This document shows, piece after piece, positions 1 to 12,300 of a stretch of 32,389 nt of DNA; the stretch's first letter is position 1, and every line of letters starts with the position of its first letter. The stretch spans positions 15,001 to 47,389 of the forward strand of contig JAHBMJ010000086.1 in NCBI GenBank assembly GCA_018398765.1. Reading direction: 5' to 3'. Origin of the DNA: Chromera velia (lineage: Eukaryota > Sar > Chromeraceae). Under the pieces are notes generated by a model. It was not told the origin of the DNA. It ran no database searches and was given only the letters and a program-made list of their open reading frames with translations. The position numbers and the translations under genes are program-made.

Positions 1-1657
1 CGGCAGCACAGCAGGACAACGACTTTGAGTTTGCAGAGGAGAGCATTGACAGCGCTGAGAAGAGGGGACAGAGGTCGGGGCGTGGAGGTGGTCAGAGGGA
101 GAGAGGCGGGGGAGGACTTGAGGGCACCGTTGGTCCTGTGGAGACGCATGACGATAAGCCCTACGATGAAGTGATCAACGCAGACAATTCAGGTTGGTCC
201 GCTTGTCTGTGTGTGCACAAGAGAGTGCGGGCTGTGTTGGCGGCTCAGGAACACACACACACACACACAGAGGGGGGGGGGCACGGGAAGAAAAGACGAG
301 GGAGTTTATTTTTTGCCTGTCGAAGCGAGAGAGGGAGCTTTCTGGATATTTGTGCCGTCACCGCCAAGCGACTGTCAGAGTATCTGAAGACGGTTTCGGA
401 CCGAGAAAATATCGGTTTCTCTAGTTATGCAACCATATTGCCGTATGGTCACCATAAGTTCATGAATGTCCGGACGGTGTCTGTGCAGACGACGACGCCG
501 GAGGTCACCTGGACACTCCCTCTGGCAGTAACACCTCCCCCTCCCCGCACGCAGACAGAATGGGCAGGGAGGATGGGGAAGGAGACGGGAGCCCTGGTGG
601 AAGCCCAGCCAGCAAAGGGAGGATGGGCATGGGAGGAGATGGAGACGAGGAAGAAGAGGACGAGAGGATGATGAATATGAACGGAAGTGGAAGCGGGCCG
701 GGGGGGCTGGCCCACACGCAGCAGCAGCAACAGCAGAGCGCCATGCAGCAACAGTCGCATGGACAGGGACCAGGCGCGGCAAAGCTCGGGCAACCGTCAG
801 GTCGGGCTGGATGGACGTGGCGGCAGTAGCGGGAGGTTCGCATTTCCGTCTTACTGTCGTTGGCTAATTTCTCCCGTGCGTGCGTCGATGCGTTTCGAAT
901 AGTAGACCTTCTTTATTTCATTTTTGCTTGCATTGCTGACTGGCTGATTGGCTGGCTGTTTGCAGACGACGTCGGGGGCATGTCTCCTGTGGAGGCAGCA
1001 AGGGTGGGGGGAGTGGGTGGGATGAAGGCCGCACCGTTGGGAGGAGTAGGAGGGGCGGGGGGGAGGAAAGATGGGTTTGGAGGGGTGAGTGACAGGCTGG
1101 GTGAGCGTGACGTTTCCTTGTGTATGTTTCGTACTCTTTGTTGTTTTCTGTCTCTCCCCTTCCCTTTTATCCTCTGTCCTGGCTTTCTTTCTCTCTCTCT
1201 CTCTCTCTCTTATGTATATTCTTTCGGTCTCCTTCCTTCCTACCTTGCTTCTTTCCTTTCTTCCTTGTGTTCCTTCTCCCTTTCTGTCCCGTCCTTCTTC
1301 CTTCCCTTCCTTTGTTTAGGTCGTTCGTTCTTCCTTCCTTGCTTCCTTTTTTTCTTCCGCCCTTTTTCTCCCCTGTTGTTCTTTTTGCCACTCCTGTCTC
1401 TGTCAGCAAGAAAGACTTCTCCCATCTTCTGTCGCTTCAATCCTCACGATGACCGTTCGTGGCCCGTTTCTTGTTTGCGTCGTCTTTGCCTCTGTTCCTG
1501 TCTGTCTTCATGTGCTCCTGGTTTTCTTTTGACCATCTTACGGCTCAACGGACGAACGCAAAAGCAGGGAGCAAGCGAAGAGGAAGGAGAAGGAGGGGGA
1601 TCGGGATCCGACGCGTCGAGTGATGATGAGAGCGGGGATGATGAAGTGCCTGGTCAG

Positions 1658-1688
<31 letters not shown>

Positions 1689-1756
1689 TTCTCTTTCTCT
1701 TTCGCTCTCTCTCTCTCTCTCTCTTTCTCTCTCTTTTTCTCTCTCTCTCTCTCTCA

Positions 1757-1793
<37 letters not shown>

Positions 1794-2414
1794 CTCTCTC
1801 TCTCTCTCTCTCAGCCCCCCTCACTCCCCCTCTCTGTTTGCGAAAACCGGGCAACATTTTCCTATTCTGCGGGAGGCTGCCTACTTTGTGCGACCGTCCT
1901 TTTGCCTCATACACCTGAATTCAAAAGAACCTTCTTCACTTCGTTTCGAAAAAATTGCGCAAGCAGTGTGGTGCTTTTTGCTTCCAACATCGCATTGCGT
2001 GGCCACACATTTCATATCTCTGCAAACAGATGCTCGCAGCTTTCATCTGTTGACCGACCGATCTTTTCGGCCTTCCGCGACACACGAATTGCGATGGAGG
2101 TCCATAATTTTTGTGCTTGGCTTTGTGTGTTCTTGTGCGTGCGTCCGTTCATGCTTGTCCGTGTCCGTGTCCGTGTGTGTGAGAGAGAGGGGAGGGGGGG
2201 GAGGTTTCCGTCTGGTGGGGTGCCTGAATTCCCCCCCCGAATTTCGGTCTGCGCAGGTGCGTACAACTTCAGTGAGTTTTTGGACGTCCCGGGGACATCA
2301 CAGGAGGTGCGGGATCTCTTTCTTCACATCGGCAAGTAAGTGAGTGGGTGGGCGGGCGGGTAGATAGTCAGATGGGTCAGTGAGTGAAGGGAGGGACGAG
2401 CTGGTTTCTGTTTG

Positions 2415-2445
<31 letters not shown>

Positions 2446-5400
2446 TTGGTAGAGAGTTACATAATATCAAGCTTTCAATTTGTTTGTTTGAGTCTAGATA
2501 GGTCAATTAGATATGCTGCTCGTCCTACATCAGTAAAATAGTGCTCTCTCCTTCTCTATCCCTTTTTCCTTTCTTCTTTCAGAAGTGTTTCCTTTGAGAA
2601 AGTATGATGCTTTGTCTGCTGACGTATCTTTCACCTGGCTCTCTCACAATGTTTTTGTTCGTACGCTGCCTTGTCTCAATCCCTTGTCGGGCCCGTCTGT
2701 CGGTCTGTCTGCCTTTGTTTGTCTCTCTGTTGTTTTCGGGAAAAGAAGAGAGGAAAAGGAAAAGAACGTGTTGTCTGCCCGCCTACCTGTCGTTGTATTT
2801 GAAGGGAAGAAAGAAAAAAGGAATAAAAGGGAGAACGATCAAATCTGTGTGCTACTCTCTCTCTGTCTCTCTGTCTGTCCCCACAGGTTCAAGCCTCACC
2901 GGATAGACTTGGAGACAAAACTGAAGTCGTTCATCCCGGAGTACACCCCTTGCGTCGGTAGGTCCTCTCCTCTGCCAGACTTTACAATGCGATCCCACTA
3001 GGGACACCAGCAAATGAAGATCAAAAGCAGATTGCAGATGCAGAAAAACTATGCACATTCCTTGGATGGTTGGCACAAATTTTTCAGACAGAATCACAGA
3101 AAACAGAAGTTCTTGTTGACCCCGCGGCCGTGCATTGCGTTTTCCCCCGCTTTTGCCGTTCATTTTTCTTCGTTTCCTCTTTGATATTTCGGTGTATCAT
3201 TGGTCCGTTTGTTTCCCACTATCCGTCTGTCTGGGAGGAAATAAAAAAAAAGGAGGAAAAAGAGGAAAAAATTGTTTGATCTGATCTGTCTGGTGCCAGA
3301 GAACCGAAAAGGGTATAACAAGATTTATGAAGTATGCCTCAGTCACGAGAGGTGACCATCTTTAGTTTCGCCATTCTCTAACCACCCCCTCTGCGCCCTT
3401 TCAGTTTCGCACTCGTTCGCATTTTGGTTCCTTCTTCCTTCCTCCACTCCCTCCCTCCCTCCCTCCCCCCCTTCCTTCCTTCCTTCCTCCCTTCCTCCCT
3501 TCCTCCCTCCCTTCCTTCCCTCCTTCCTTCCTTCCTTCCCACCCTCCTAGTACCCTCACTTAATTCGCCCGTCTGTACTCACTCACTCACTGACTCACTC
3601 ACTCACTCACTCCCACACAAAATCAAGTCTCTTCCTGCCCTCATTGTTCGCTCAGGGGAGGTGAGAGCACTCCGCCCCTCCCTGACGGCACCCTGCATGG
3701 CCGGAGGGGGACAATTTATTTGCGTTTTGAATTGAGCAACATATGCATTCACCTCGTTGTTTGTAGACGCTGAAGGTCCACGTGCGTTGATGAATAATCC
3801 CTTCCTCGATTCTTTCGATCCTTCATTCATTTATTCATTCATTGATTCGTTCGTTCGTCCATTCCTTCATTCCTGCAGGAGAGGTGGATGCATTCATCAA
3901 GGTCCCCAGGCCCGACGGGAAACCGGTGGGTGAATGTCTTGGTGGTCTCACTGGCTGAAGCCAACTGGCTGAGAGACTGACGGAATGACTGAAGGAATCA
4001 ATGAACAAAGAAATGAATGGAGGAGAGGACTGTCTATGGATCAGTGGAGACAAAAGAATGACCCGAACGAAAAGAAAGAGACAAGGGCTCAAAAAAAGGT
4101 TACAAGAGCGCGAGAGAGAGAGCGAGAGAGAGGAAGAGCAGGGACCGATCGACCCTCTCGTTTGTTTGTGCGATGATTCTTTGTCCTTCGTTTGGTCTGT
4201 CAGCTTCTCCACTTTGATGTCTCTGTCTCTCTCTCTCTCTCTGTGTATGTGTGTGTGTGTGTGTGTGAAATTGTGTGTGTACCTGCGCGCACCTGCATTC
4301 ATTCCTGGCGGCACTTCTCAATTCATGCCCGTCCTTTTGCTTCTTCCGACCTTCCTACCTGTCTGTCTGTCTGTCTGTCTGTCTGTGTGTGTGCGTGTCT
4401 GTATGCATTGATGCAGGACGGTCTAGGGCTGGAGAGACTGGACGAACCTTGCCTGAACCCCACGGACCCTCCGGTGCTGGAATTGGTCGGTCGGTCGGTT
4501 TACTTCTTTCTCCTCGCCTCCTGACTGCATGTCGGGATGTTTGTTTTTGGATGGGGGGCAGCTTTTCACGATCATCTGTCTCTTTTCTCTCTCTCCCCCT
4601 TTCTGTCTCTCTCGCACAAGAGAGTGAGTGCGCGGGTGCATGCTTGAACTTCTTCATTTCATTCCTCCCCGATTTCCTTCTTTCGGCTTGTAATTCATTT
4701 GTTTTGTCTTTGCCTCTATCTGTCTCGGCCCCTCTGCAGCAACTGCGTGCTCTCTCGAAGCACACGAACCTCACTCCAGTGTCTGTGCGGTCCCTTCCGT
4801 GGGCAGAGGAGAACGGAAAGGAGGTGGCGACTTGGAGGAGACAAATCACAGACCTCCACAGGAACAGACCGGCACCCTCGGTGTCCTACTCAAGAAGGTA
4901 GGTGGGTAGGGAGGTGCGTGTGTAGGTAGGACGGTGGGTGAGTGGAAACGTATTTGAATCCTCGAGACACGTAAGTGATACCTTCCTTGAGTGTTTTCGA
5001 GGACCGACACGGGTTCCTTCCTTCCTTCTGTTTCTTTTGGACGAACAAACATTCATTCATTCGGTGGTTTCGATTATTGAAAGTTTGTGCGTTCTCCAGT
5101 GGACACACGGAGCTCCCCCTCTTCTGCCCCCCCCCCTTTCCATACTAACTTGCACCCCTTAAATCTTGTCTCTGATGGACCGTGCCTGCAGGATGCCCGA
5201 TGTGGAGGCGCTCATGCAGGTCTGTGCGTGTGTGTGGGGGGGNGGGGGGGGGGGGGTGAGCGAGAAGGGGCGGGCGGGGGGCGAGGTAGGCAGGGAAGGT
5301 TTACAGAAGCTGGGAAGGAGGAAGAGAATGGGGGCGTAAAAAGTAGACAGGCGCATACACAAGAAGAATACAGCATACGACGAAATTGCGCTCCCGTTTT

Positions 5401-5646
5401 CTCTCTACCATGATTTACTACCGCTTCCTCTTTTTTCTTCGTTAACTGAATACAATGAGCACCTGACTTCCTTCGTATGTGTTCTCTCCCCCCTTGTCTG
5501 TGTCTTCGTCTGTCGCCCGTTCTCTTTCTTCTCTTCTCCCCGTTCTGTGCAGGTCTGGCCGAGCGACTTCGAGGACTACCTGAACGAACACGGAGACGCC
5601 CTTCCGACTGGAGATCTCGATATTCCCCTGGCGGTCCGTCTGCCCT

Positions 5647-5685
<39 letters not shown>

Positions 5686-6684
5686 GTGTGTGCTTCCNGG
5701 GGGGCTTTGTTGTGGCATGTGTGTGTGGCACGCATTGATCTTTGTTGGCTCAAATGTACTTTCTTTTCAGCAACAGAAAGTCTGTGGGACAACCATCAAT
5801 CAGCGACTCCTTCCTTCATCAACATATCCATTTCAAATCGCGCTCTGCCTTCTTTCTCCCCTCGTCCTTGTCTTTCTCTTGCCGCTTCTTTTGTTTCTCT
5901 TCTCCGCCGTGATATGTTCGTTCATGCACATCCCTCGGTTTTCGTGTGAGTGAGAGCTTTGTTTGCCAACTGAAATTCATTCTCCCCCTCTTTCCTTCGT
6001 CCTATGATGGGTCTGTAGGTCTCTCTCTCTTTTTCGTGTGGCCCATCAATCCTTTCTTTCGGTTGACTGAGTGAGTGTTTGTCTTTCTGTCTGTCCATGT
6101 CCTCTCCCTCCCTCCCCCCCCCCCGTCGATCCATCCATCGATCCATGGGTGAACTCAGGACCTTGTGAGGATCATGTGCGTCCTCCTGGACATCCCCTGT
6201 GGGGGGCCTCTGGTGGAACCTCTGCACGCGATGTTCACTCTCTATTCGGGTGGGTGGGAGGGTGGGTGGGTCAGGCGATCTGCATGCATTCCTGCTTGTC
6301 TGCCTGGTTGTATACCTGCATGTGCTGACGAGTCTTGGCTGTAATCCTGCCTGCCTGCCTTTTCTTGTTCGACAGACAAAGGTATAGGTGTTTGACTCCC
6401 TCTCTCTCTTCCCTTTTGTGTTCGTTCCTCTGCCCTTCCTCTTCCCTCCCTGCTTGTGTGTGTGTTCTCTGCAGAGTTCGAGGCCAACCAGCACTTCCAG
6501 AGTGTGCCCTCTCGGGAGTCTGGGGACCCTCTGGGCGGGTCTCTTGGGGGGTCTGGGACGTTGGGGGGNNNNNGGGGGGGGGGGGGGCTTGATTGGGGAT
6601 GTTGGAGGCGTGAAGGCGGGAGGAACTCTGAACAAAGCGATGCGAATGCCTGGAGGCACAGCACAGCAGCAGTTTGGAGAGTGA
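1..6684 (+). CDS. IFT46: Intraflagellar transport protein 46 (IFT46), 5' end missing, 13 exons seen
   Basis: IFT46 is an IFT-B core subunit that carries cargo such as outer dynein arms along the ciliary axoneme. Exons joined by phase: 1-192, 489-800, 966-1084, 1568-1652, 2257-2335, 2887-2957, 3879-3925, 4417-4485, 4740-4897, 5192-5219, 5553-5633, 6159-6249, 6475-6684; all have GT donors and AG acceptors and every phase fits. The first three or four exons encode a low-complexity acidic, Gly- and Gln-rich head. The conserved IFT46 core follows: 'GAYNFSEFLDVP', 'LETKLKSFIPEYTP', 'VDAFIKVPRPDGKP', 'LGLERLDEP', 'MPDVEALMQVWPSDFE', 'IMCVLLDIP' and 'EFEANQHF', in family order. The window opens inside the gene, so the start is not seen. 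A run of N in poly-G (6569-6573) breaks the last exon. Downstream, only the frame ending with TGA at 6682-6684 gives a short sensible tail, so that stop is inferred. Confidence 0.95.
1661..1812. repeat. CT/GT microsatellite block in an IFT46 intron
   Basis: A (CT)n tract (about 1661-1757), a (GT)n tract (about 1759-1791) and another (CT)n tract (to 1812) lie inside the intron 1653-2256. On the sense strand the block is almost purely pyrimidine plus GT. Open frames crossing it on either strand are Ser/Leu or Arg/Glu repeats and are not genes. Confidence 0.9.
3424..3612. repeat. Pyrimidine (CCTT)n and (ACTC)n tracts in an IFT46 intron
   Basis: Imperfect CCTT/CCCT repeats (about 3430-3545) followed by CACT repeats (about 3578-3612) lie inside the intron 2958-3878. 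An ATTC tract at about 3824-3845 precedes the acceptor of the 3879 exon. Confidence 0.85.
5239..5256. other. Poly-G tract with an unresolved base (N at 5243)
   Basis: The intron following the exon 5192-5219 has a G run interrupted by one N. A second single N lies at 5698, also beside G bases in the next-but-one intron. These are assembly uncertainties in homopolymers and do not affect coding exons. Confidence 0.9.
6563..6587. other. Assembly gap (5 N) in a poly-G tract inside the last IFT46 exon
   Basis: N at 6569-6573 is flanked by G on both sides. Upstream the IFT46 frame is certain. Downstream, the frame shifted by one base gives a Gly-rich tail ending at TGA 6682-6684, while the nominal frame runs to 6779 with unlikely composition. 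The true number of G bases is therefore probably not the number shown. Confidence 0.85.
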
Positions 6685-7360
6685 TGGGAATTGAGGGGGG
6701 GCTTCCCCCTCTCTTTTCTTCCCTTCCACCCTTTTCTTTCTTTCTCTCAACTCCGTTGGTGGATTTGGAGGGTTGGTGACTTTTTCTCTCGATCGATCGA
6801 TGGGCACATGGATGGATGGATGTACAGGGAGATAGGGGGAAAAAGGGGGGAGGGGGAGTAGAAGATGCAGAAGGGGAGAGGGAGAAAGAAGAGGAGAGGG
6901 TCGCCGTTTTGCCTTCTGACCCGCCCGGCCGAGAGTCACGGGGCCTCCATTTCCATTTCAGTCTCTGACCGGTCTTTGCTGTCCTCTGACCTTTCTCGCC
7001 TCTTCTCTCCTCTGCCCTTCTGTCCGGTTGGAAGCATCCCCTCAGGGTCACTCGATCGCCTCGTCTCACATCCTTGGGGGTCTTCCGTTTCCATCGTCAT
7101 GTACTTACTCGTCGTGAGTCGCTGTCCTTCTTAAGATCTCTTTGTTCGTGCCGAAAGGTCTGTGGACCATTCGCCTTCTCGCAGGGGCCGTCTCTCTCTG
7201 TCACCTACCGACAGATCATTTCCGGGGCGCGTCTGTCCGTTTGACGGATTTTCTCTGGGGATGTGTTGCCCCGGCCTGTAAGTCTCTGTCTGTTCCTCTC
7301 ACTCACTCATACATGCTCTTGATTGCTGATCGATCGAATTGATTGGACAACACAGCTATG
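6685..7360 (+). other. 3' flank of IFT46; no gene seen
   Basis: Contains pyrimidine-rich stretches, a short GATG repeat (6806-6822) and G-rich stretches. Short open frames here have no recognisable domain. The first part is probably the IFT46 3' untranslated region; no polyadenylation signal was assigned with confidence. Confidence 0.5.
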
Positions 7361-7828
7361 CCGCCTATGCCTCCCAAGCATGAGATCTAGCATCAGATGA
7401 TATCAGATGCATTATTATTCCATTCATCATTATCAAATGAATTCTTTTTGGGCCCATGCATAATTTATTGTATGAGTTGGGCCTCTGGCGTTTGGTGATG
7501 TTCGGTATATAAATCAACACAAGCAAAAATTTGTATATAAAACAACACAAACAAAAACTAGAACAAAAATTTTAGAAATTGTTTTTGTAAATTTTGTTGA
7601 CAATTAGAAAGGAAATTCAAAATACTAGCTAAAATAACTAGAAAAATATTAAAGGAATCTTGGACACTCTTCGTGACTGTAAAAAAAATGCTATTAGGAC
7701 CATAATTATATAGGTGCTGTGGCCTCTGGGGCTGGCCCCCCCCCGCACAGGCATAAATAGGATATTCATGGATACCCACTAGCTAGGATACCTAGAACAG
7801 ACATGCCTACACCACCGCAAGGCCCATC
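7361..7828. other. AT-rich flank of the retrotransposon with a tandem duplication
   Basis: AT-rich and without a plausible coding frame. A unit of about 28 bp occurs twice in tandem with a few changes (7506-7533 and 7534-7560; both begin TATATAAA or TATATAAAT-like and contain CAACACAA). A C-run lies at 7737-7743. Confidence 0.5.
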
Positions 7829-7833
7829 TGGGA

Positions 7834-8140
7834 AGCAGAATGTGCAAGCGGGCCGGCACCGGCCAACCGGTCCCGCCGCACAGCGCGCCTCCAGAGAGCC
7901 ATGACCGAGCACGTACGCATCTTGCAGATCAATGCATGCAGAATTAATTGCATGTACGTAAATGCATATAAACAGTAATTCGATGATACAGAATGATGGA
8001 GTCAGATAAGTTAGAGACTTGATTGATGGTTGGAAGTGAAGTAGCCTTGCTTCACACACCTTCTGAATACGAACACCTATAAGTGCTGTGTACGCTCACG
8101 GGCAAAGGCGCCCCTAGACAAGCAGTGTCTAGCTCTTTCT
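7834..8140 (+). repeat. 5' LTR of the copia element
   Basis: 307 bp, matching 13803-14109 at all but 8 positions. The shared block starts exactly at AGCAGAA and ends exactly at CTCTTTCT. It contains a TATA-like CATATAAAC near 7967-7975, a candidate promoter element; the 3' copy has CATGTAAAC instead. Confidence 0.95.
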
Positions 8141-8153
8141 GGTAACAACCCAG
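8140..8153 (+). other. Candidate primer-binding site
   Basis: TGGTAACAACCCAG begins with the last base of the 5' LTR. TGG is what pairs with a tRNA 3' CCA end. The first five bases match the usual copia initiator-Met site (TGGTATC...), but the rest does not, so the primer tRNA is unknown. Confidence 0.5.
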
Positions 8154-8160
8154 CAAGAGA

Positions 8161-9357
8161 ATGAGTGAGTCAGGATCGCCGTTTCCAGTTCTACAGAATG
8201 ACCAGGTCTTCAAGCCCTGGTGGGATCAGTGCGTATCGAAAACAGAAGGGGCAGAAAAGCTCTTCGGTGCTTCTGATGAGAATATCGCACAATGGCAGGC
8301 AAGCAGAATTTACTTGGCAACTCATAAGCATCGAATTGTTGGAAAGTCCATCCAACATCTTTTCGATCAGAAAAATGACTCCCATGACACAACCTTCCAA
8401 CATGCTGGCACCCTGAAGATAGATTGGATCAAGTACAGGGATGCCCTTTTAGACAAAGTCAAACAGCTCCTTGAAGAAACTGCGAAGGCCAAATCCAAAA
8501 AGAATGCGCGTGAATGGCGCATGCTTGCGGATAACGGCCGAGATTTCGCATCGTTTCAACTTCTTGTCGACTTCTTCGAGGTACTGGAGAAGGAGATGAA
8601 GGACTCAAAGGCAGAGAAGGACGTTCCTGATTCCCTGAGAGGGGAAGCTGTGTTTGCTTGTTTCTCCGCCTACAACCAGAGGATATTGGGGACAGATTAG
8701 GATGAAAACGATCTGTCCAACTATGGGAAATTGATTGCGGAGGCAAAGAAGCTCGCAGGCAAGACCCAAACCAACATCATCACGGAACCAGCAGGAGGTC
8801 CACCTGCCTGGCAGACCGCCACCACCAATAACATCACTCAGACGAAGAAAGCCGCAGTCGTCAAGCAGGAGGCTGCCTTTGTCGGTGGCGCTGGGTTCCC
8901 TCCGAGGGGGAGGAATAGAGGCAGAGGGCGGGGAAGAGGCAGTTCAGGGGCAGGTCGAGGAGGAGGTCATGGGGGGCAAGAGAGAGGCTAAGAAATGAAC
9001 CTAAACGATTGCCCAAAGTGTAGCAGGGCAGGGGGGCATGACCTAGAATGGCTTGAGAAGAATGATTGTCCGGAGAAGACGTACACGTGCAAGATCTGTG
9101 GGAAATACGGACACAGGCCACGCGTGTGCAGGAAGAAGGGGGACACTGCAAACACCCCCCAAGCATCCATATCCAACTCCAGAGGCAGAGGACGCCCCCA
9201 TTCACAGAGGGGACGTGGAGGGATGCAAGCTGCTCGAGGTGGTAGCCCCGGACGATTCGATGGCAAGGCAGCCTATTACGTTCAACATGAGAAGAATGGT
9301 CAAGGGTGCACACCTGACCAATATGAGGTCAGCAGACTTGTGGGACATCGTTCCTAG
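8161..9357 (+). pseudogene. gag: copia gag (capsid and CCHC zinc knuckle), interrupted by stops
   Basis: The nucleocapsid/capsid part of the retroelement polyprotein, which would package element RNA. One frame runs from ATG 8161 to 9357, broken by TAG at 8698-8700 and TAA at 8989-8991 with no frame change. The first 179 residues are helical and charged, as in copia capsids. A Gly/Arg-rich stretch encoded around 8890-8985 is followed by a zinc knuckle CKICGKYGHRPRVC (9088-9129), a perfect CX2CX4HX4C. The same frame continues past TAG 9355-9357 toward pol. The first segment alone could look like an intact gene, but the knuckle downstream in the same frame shows it is a broken gag. Confidence 0.85.
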
Positions 9358-9369
9358 TCTGGAAAAGGT

Positions 9370-12300
9370 TCTCAGAAGGCAGGCCACCTTCTTGAGTGTT
9401 TTCGAAATAATATGTGCGTGTCTGTGCTTCCTCACTCATCTCCCTTCTCTCTGTCTCTCTGGCATTAGCAGGGTGCAGAGGGAGGAATTCGACAGACATC
9501 TCACACAACATTCCGGATGAGGGATGGTGCGCCCCAACCATTCTTTGTCGACGTGAAAGAGCACCACGCCTGCATGGTGGACTCCACTAGAGACGACGCG
9601 AGACCCCCAGACAAGTTAGTATTGGTTAGTTAACAGAGACCTGCTGCACGCCGTCAGATGTACATCGACTCATGCACTACGGCACCCATAGGATGGGAGA
9701 GAGAGCTGGGAGGAATGGTTGTCTGGAGTAGGCCGTCTGACATGTCTTTTGGGCTTGCGCACAAGAAGGCAGAAAAGAAGATCTGAATCTCCCGTTTCGC
9801 ATGCATCGCACAGAAATGCAAAGTCAGAGGGGTAGGCTGGCAAGTCCTTTTTGTCATGGTCTATCTGACGCATGACCTAGTGCCATTTCTGATGAAACAG
9901 GATGATGCTGAGGGGGAAACGATTTTGCGGAAAGAGGGGAAGGAATTATATGTGGTCGTAAGGGACGCCAGAGGGTTCTTAGCGGAGATCCTCGTTAACA
10001 ACCCAAGGGGAGACGGCCGCACAACAAACCTTCCGTTTACAGATATCATTGTTCCCCGTACTGACGAAGTAGCAGCAGCAATGAGAGACGAGGGGAGCGT
10101 GTGGGCTGTGGGGTTGCGTACCATTGGGTTTGAGGAATTGAGGGCAGAACACAGGAGATTCGGGCACGTAGGCAGAGATAAGCTAGAGCCCACACTGGCC
10201 TGCAGGGGGATGTAGGCAAGGAGTGAAGACTGGAAGAGGCTTGAGACAGAGTGCCGACTGTGTCCCCTCAAAAACGTAACCATCCCCACCCTAGCTCCAG
10301 TACTCACCCGACATGAGGATCCGGGTGGGCCCTTCGACATCATGCAGATTGATCACTGGTTTCCCAATAATGATGAGATGGCAGAGCCTTACAAATGCTG
10401 CATGCGGGTGATTGATGAGTGGGGGGGACTTGACCTTGACTACCCCCTCAGGTCACGAAACCAGTCCGTCGAGGGGTTCAAAGAGCATATCGACTTTGTT
10501 GAATCGTTTGGGGGAGTACAATTCCAAAAGGAAGGGCCAAAGGCAGTAGCAGCACGCATCCGTTGCAACGATGTACCTGAATTCCAAGGGGGGGAGTTTG
10601 AAGCGTTTGCAGAGCGAAGGGGAATAAGATTTTTGGACTATCCATCCAGAATCAAAGGAGCTCTGGGTTTTGTGGAGGGGAAAAACAGGCATGCAAGAGC
10701 AGAGCTTGGTGCCTTCCGGGCTGAATGGAAGCGTCGGTTTGGTTCATGCCCCAAATCCCTCTGGGGTCATATGGCTAGAGGGATCAGCATCACCAGAGCC
10801 AAGACATACAACAAGGTGCTTTGCACCTCCCAATGGAAGAAAACCTTCGGCTCTGACCCTCCCTACCATTTTCTCTGCGGAGATGTGGGTGTGTTGCGAA
10901 CTGCAGAGAGTGGAATCAAACTTCCAGGCAGTGAGGTTGTGTAGCTCTATGAGAAGAACAAAAACCTTGCTCTCGTGACTCGAAAACAACCGAACCGTAA
11001 CGTATGGGTGACATTCACACGCATCCCCACTACGTTAAGCCAGTGAAGAGGGGTATTGTGGCATGTTGGGGGGGGCCTGAATGGGTCCCCGAGAACAACG
11101 AATCGCAACAGCAGCAGCCCTATGCCATTCCTCCTTCTTCTGAAGAGTCCTCCCAGAATGATTTCCTTCCCGGCCCCCCTGTCCAAGGAGATGCATCCAA
11201 TGAGGGGGTGCATGGTCACGCCTCTAGTGGGGGGGTGCAGCAAGCCGATGGACAGGCAGCAGTCCCAGAGCAGCATGGGGCTGATGTGCTACCAGCTTCA
11301 CAGGAATGCTACACAGGCATCCTTGTGCAGGGAAGGAACAACCAGCTCGTCCCCATGGCCATGACTGGAAAGGCATTCAAACGGACCATCCCCGTCTCCT
11401 CACTGTCAAAGCAGCCAGATGGCACCTGAAATTTTTCTGGCATCTCCTCGAATGTGCGCAAAGCAGATGTGCTGCGTTATTTCGAGTCTCAGATTGTAGA
11501 GGGTCACATTCCTTCTGCAATCGAAGCACAGATCTCACCCCCTCTCCCATTGCAGGCGGGGGGGTGTCTGAACAATCAAGCACCTGCTTAGGGAGAGGGA
11601 AATGGAGATAGAGAGGGAAGGAACGAGTCACCTGATGGGAGAAACCACGAACCGAAACACAGTGATGATGAGGATTTTCTCTTCGGAGAGAACTTCTTCG
11701 CACTCGATGCCCTGACAGGAGGGCAGTTAGGTGGAAACAACAAACACGCACAGGGTGGGGGGCCTCCAGGGTCAGACTTTGAAGATGAGCCTCCTGCAGA
11801 CAACGTCTTCTTTCTTGCTCCTCCCCACGACTGCTTCTACCTAGGACCGGACCCCGAGCATCCTCTCACAGTCCTTAACGACTTCAAGCAGGGATCCACG
11901 CAAACCCCTGCGCTTCCGGAAGAGGTCGAGAGGGGAGACTTCGATGAGGCATGCAGAGAGGAGTGGCTGAAAAACATTGTAGGTAAGGGGGTAACCCACA
12001 CCGTTCTGGGTAGGGTGGTCGACAGAAAGGAAGTGGACTCTGTTATGTGCATGGGTTGGAGACTCACTTGGAAAGAGAAAGAAACCAAGCAGGCAGAGAA
12101 AAAAAAGGAAGAGAACAAGCAGGAGGAAGAGAAGGCAGGAATTGATCAGCAGTCGAGACAACAGGCAGACGGTTCTCAGGGAGACAGAGAGGCGCAGCAG
12201 CCTCGCAAGTACAAGGGCAGGAAAGGAAGGATGAAAGAGAATGAACCGAGACAGGCAAGGCTAGAGAACAGAAAGCCAAAAGCAAGATGCTTTAGAAAGG

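Noticed and set aside
860-1918. 352-residue plus-strand open frame rich in Ser/Leu/Phe
   Set aside because: It runs through two IFT46 exons and the CT/GT microsatellite introns; its length comes from repeats without stops.
1620-2339. 239-residue open frame across CT and GT repeats
   Set aside because: Only the last 79 nt (2257-2335) are an IFT46 exon; the rest is intron.
8161-8700. A complete 179-residue gene of unknown function
   Set aside because: It lies directly after the 5' LTR and continues in the same frame to a CCHC knuckle, so it is the front part of a broken gag.
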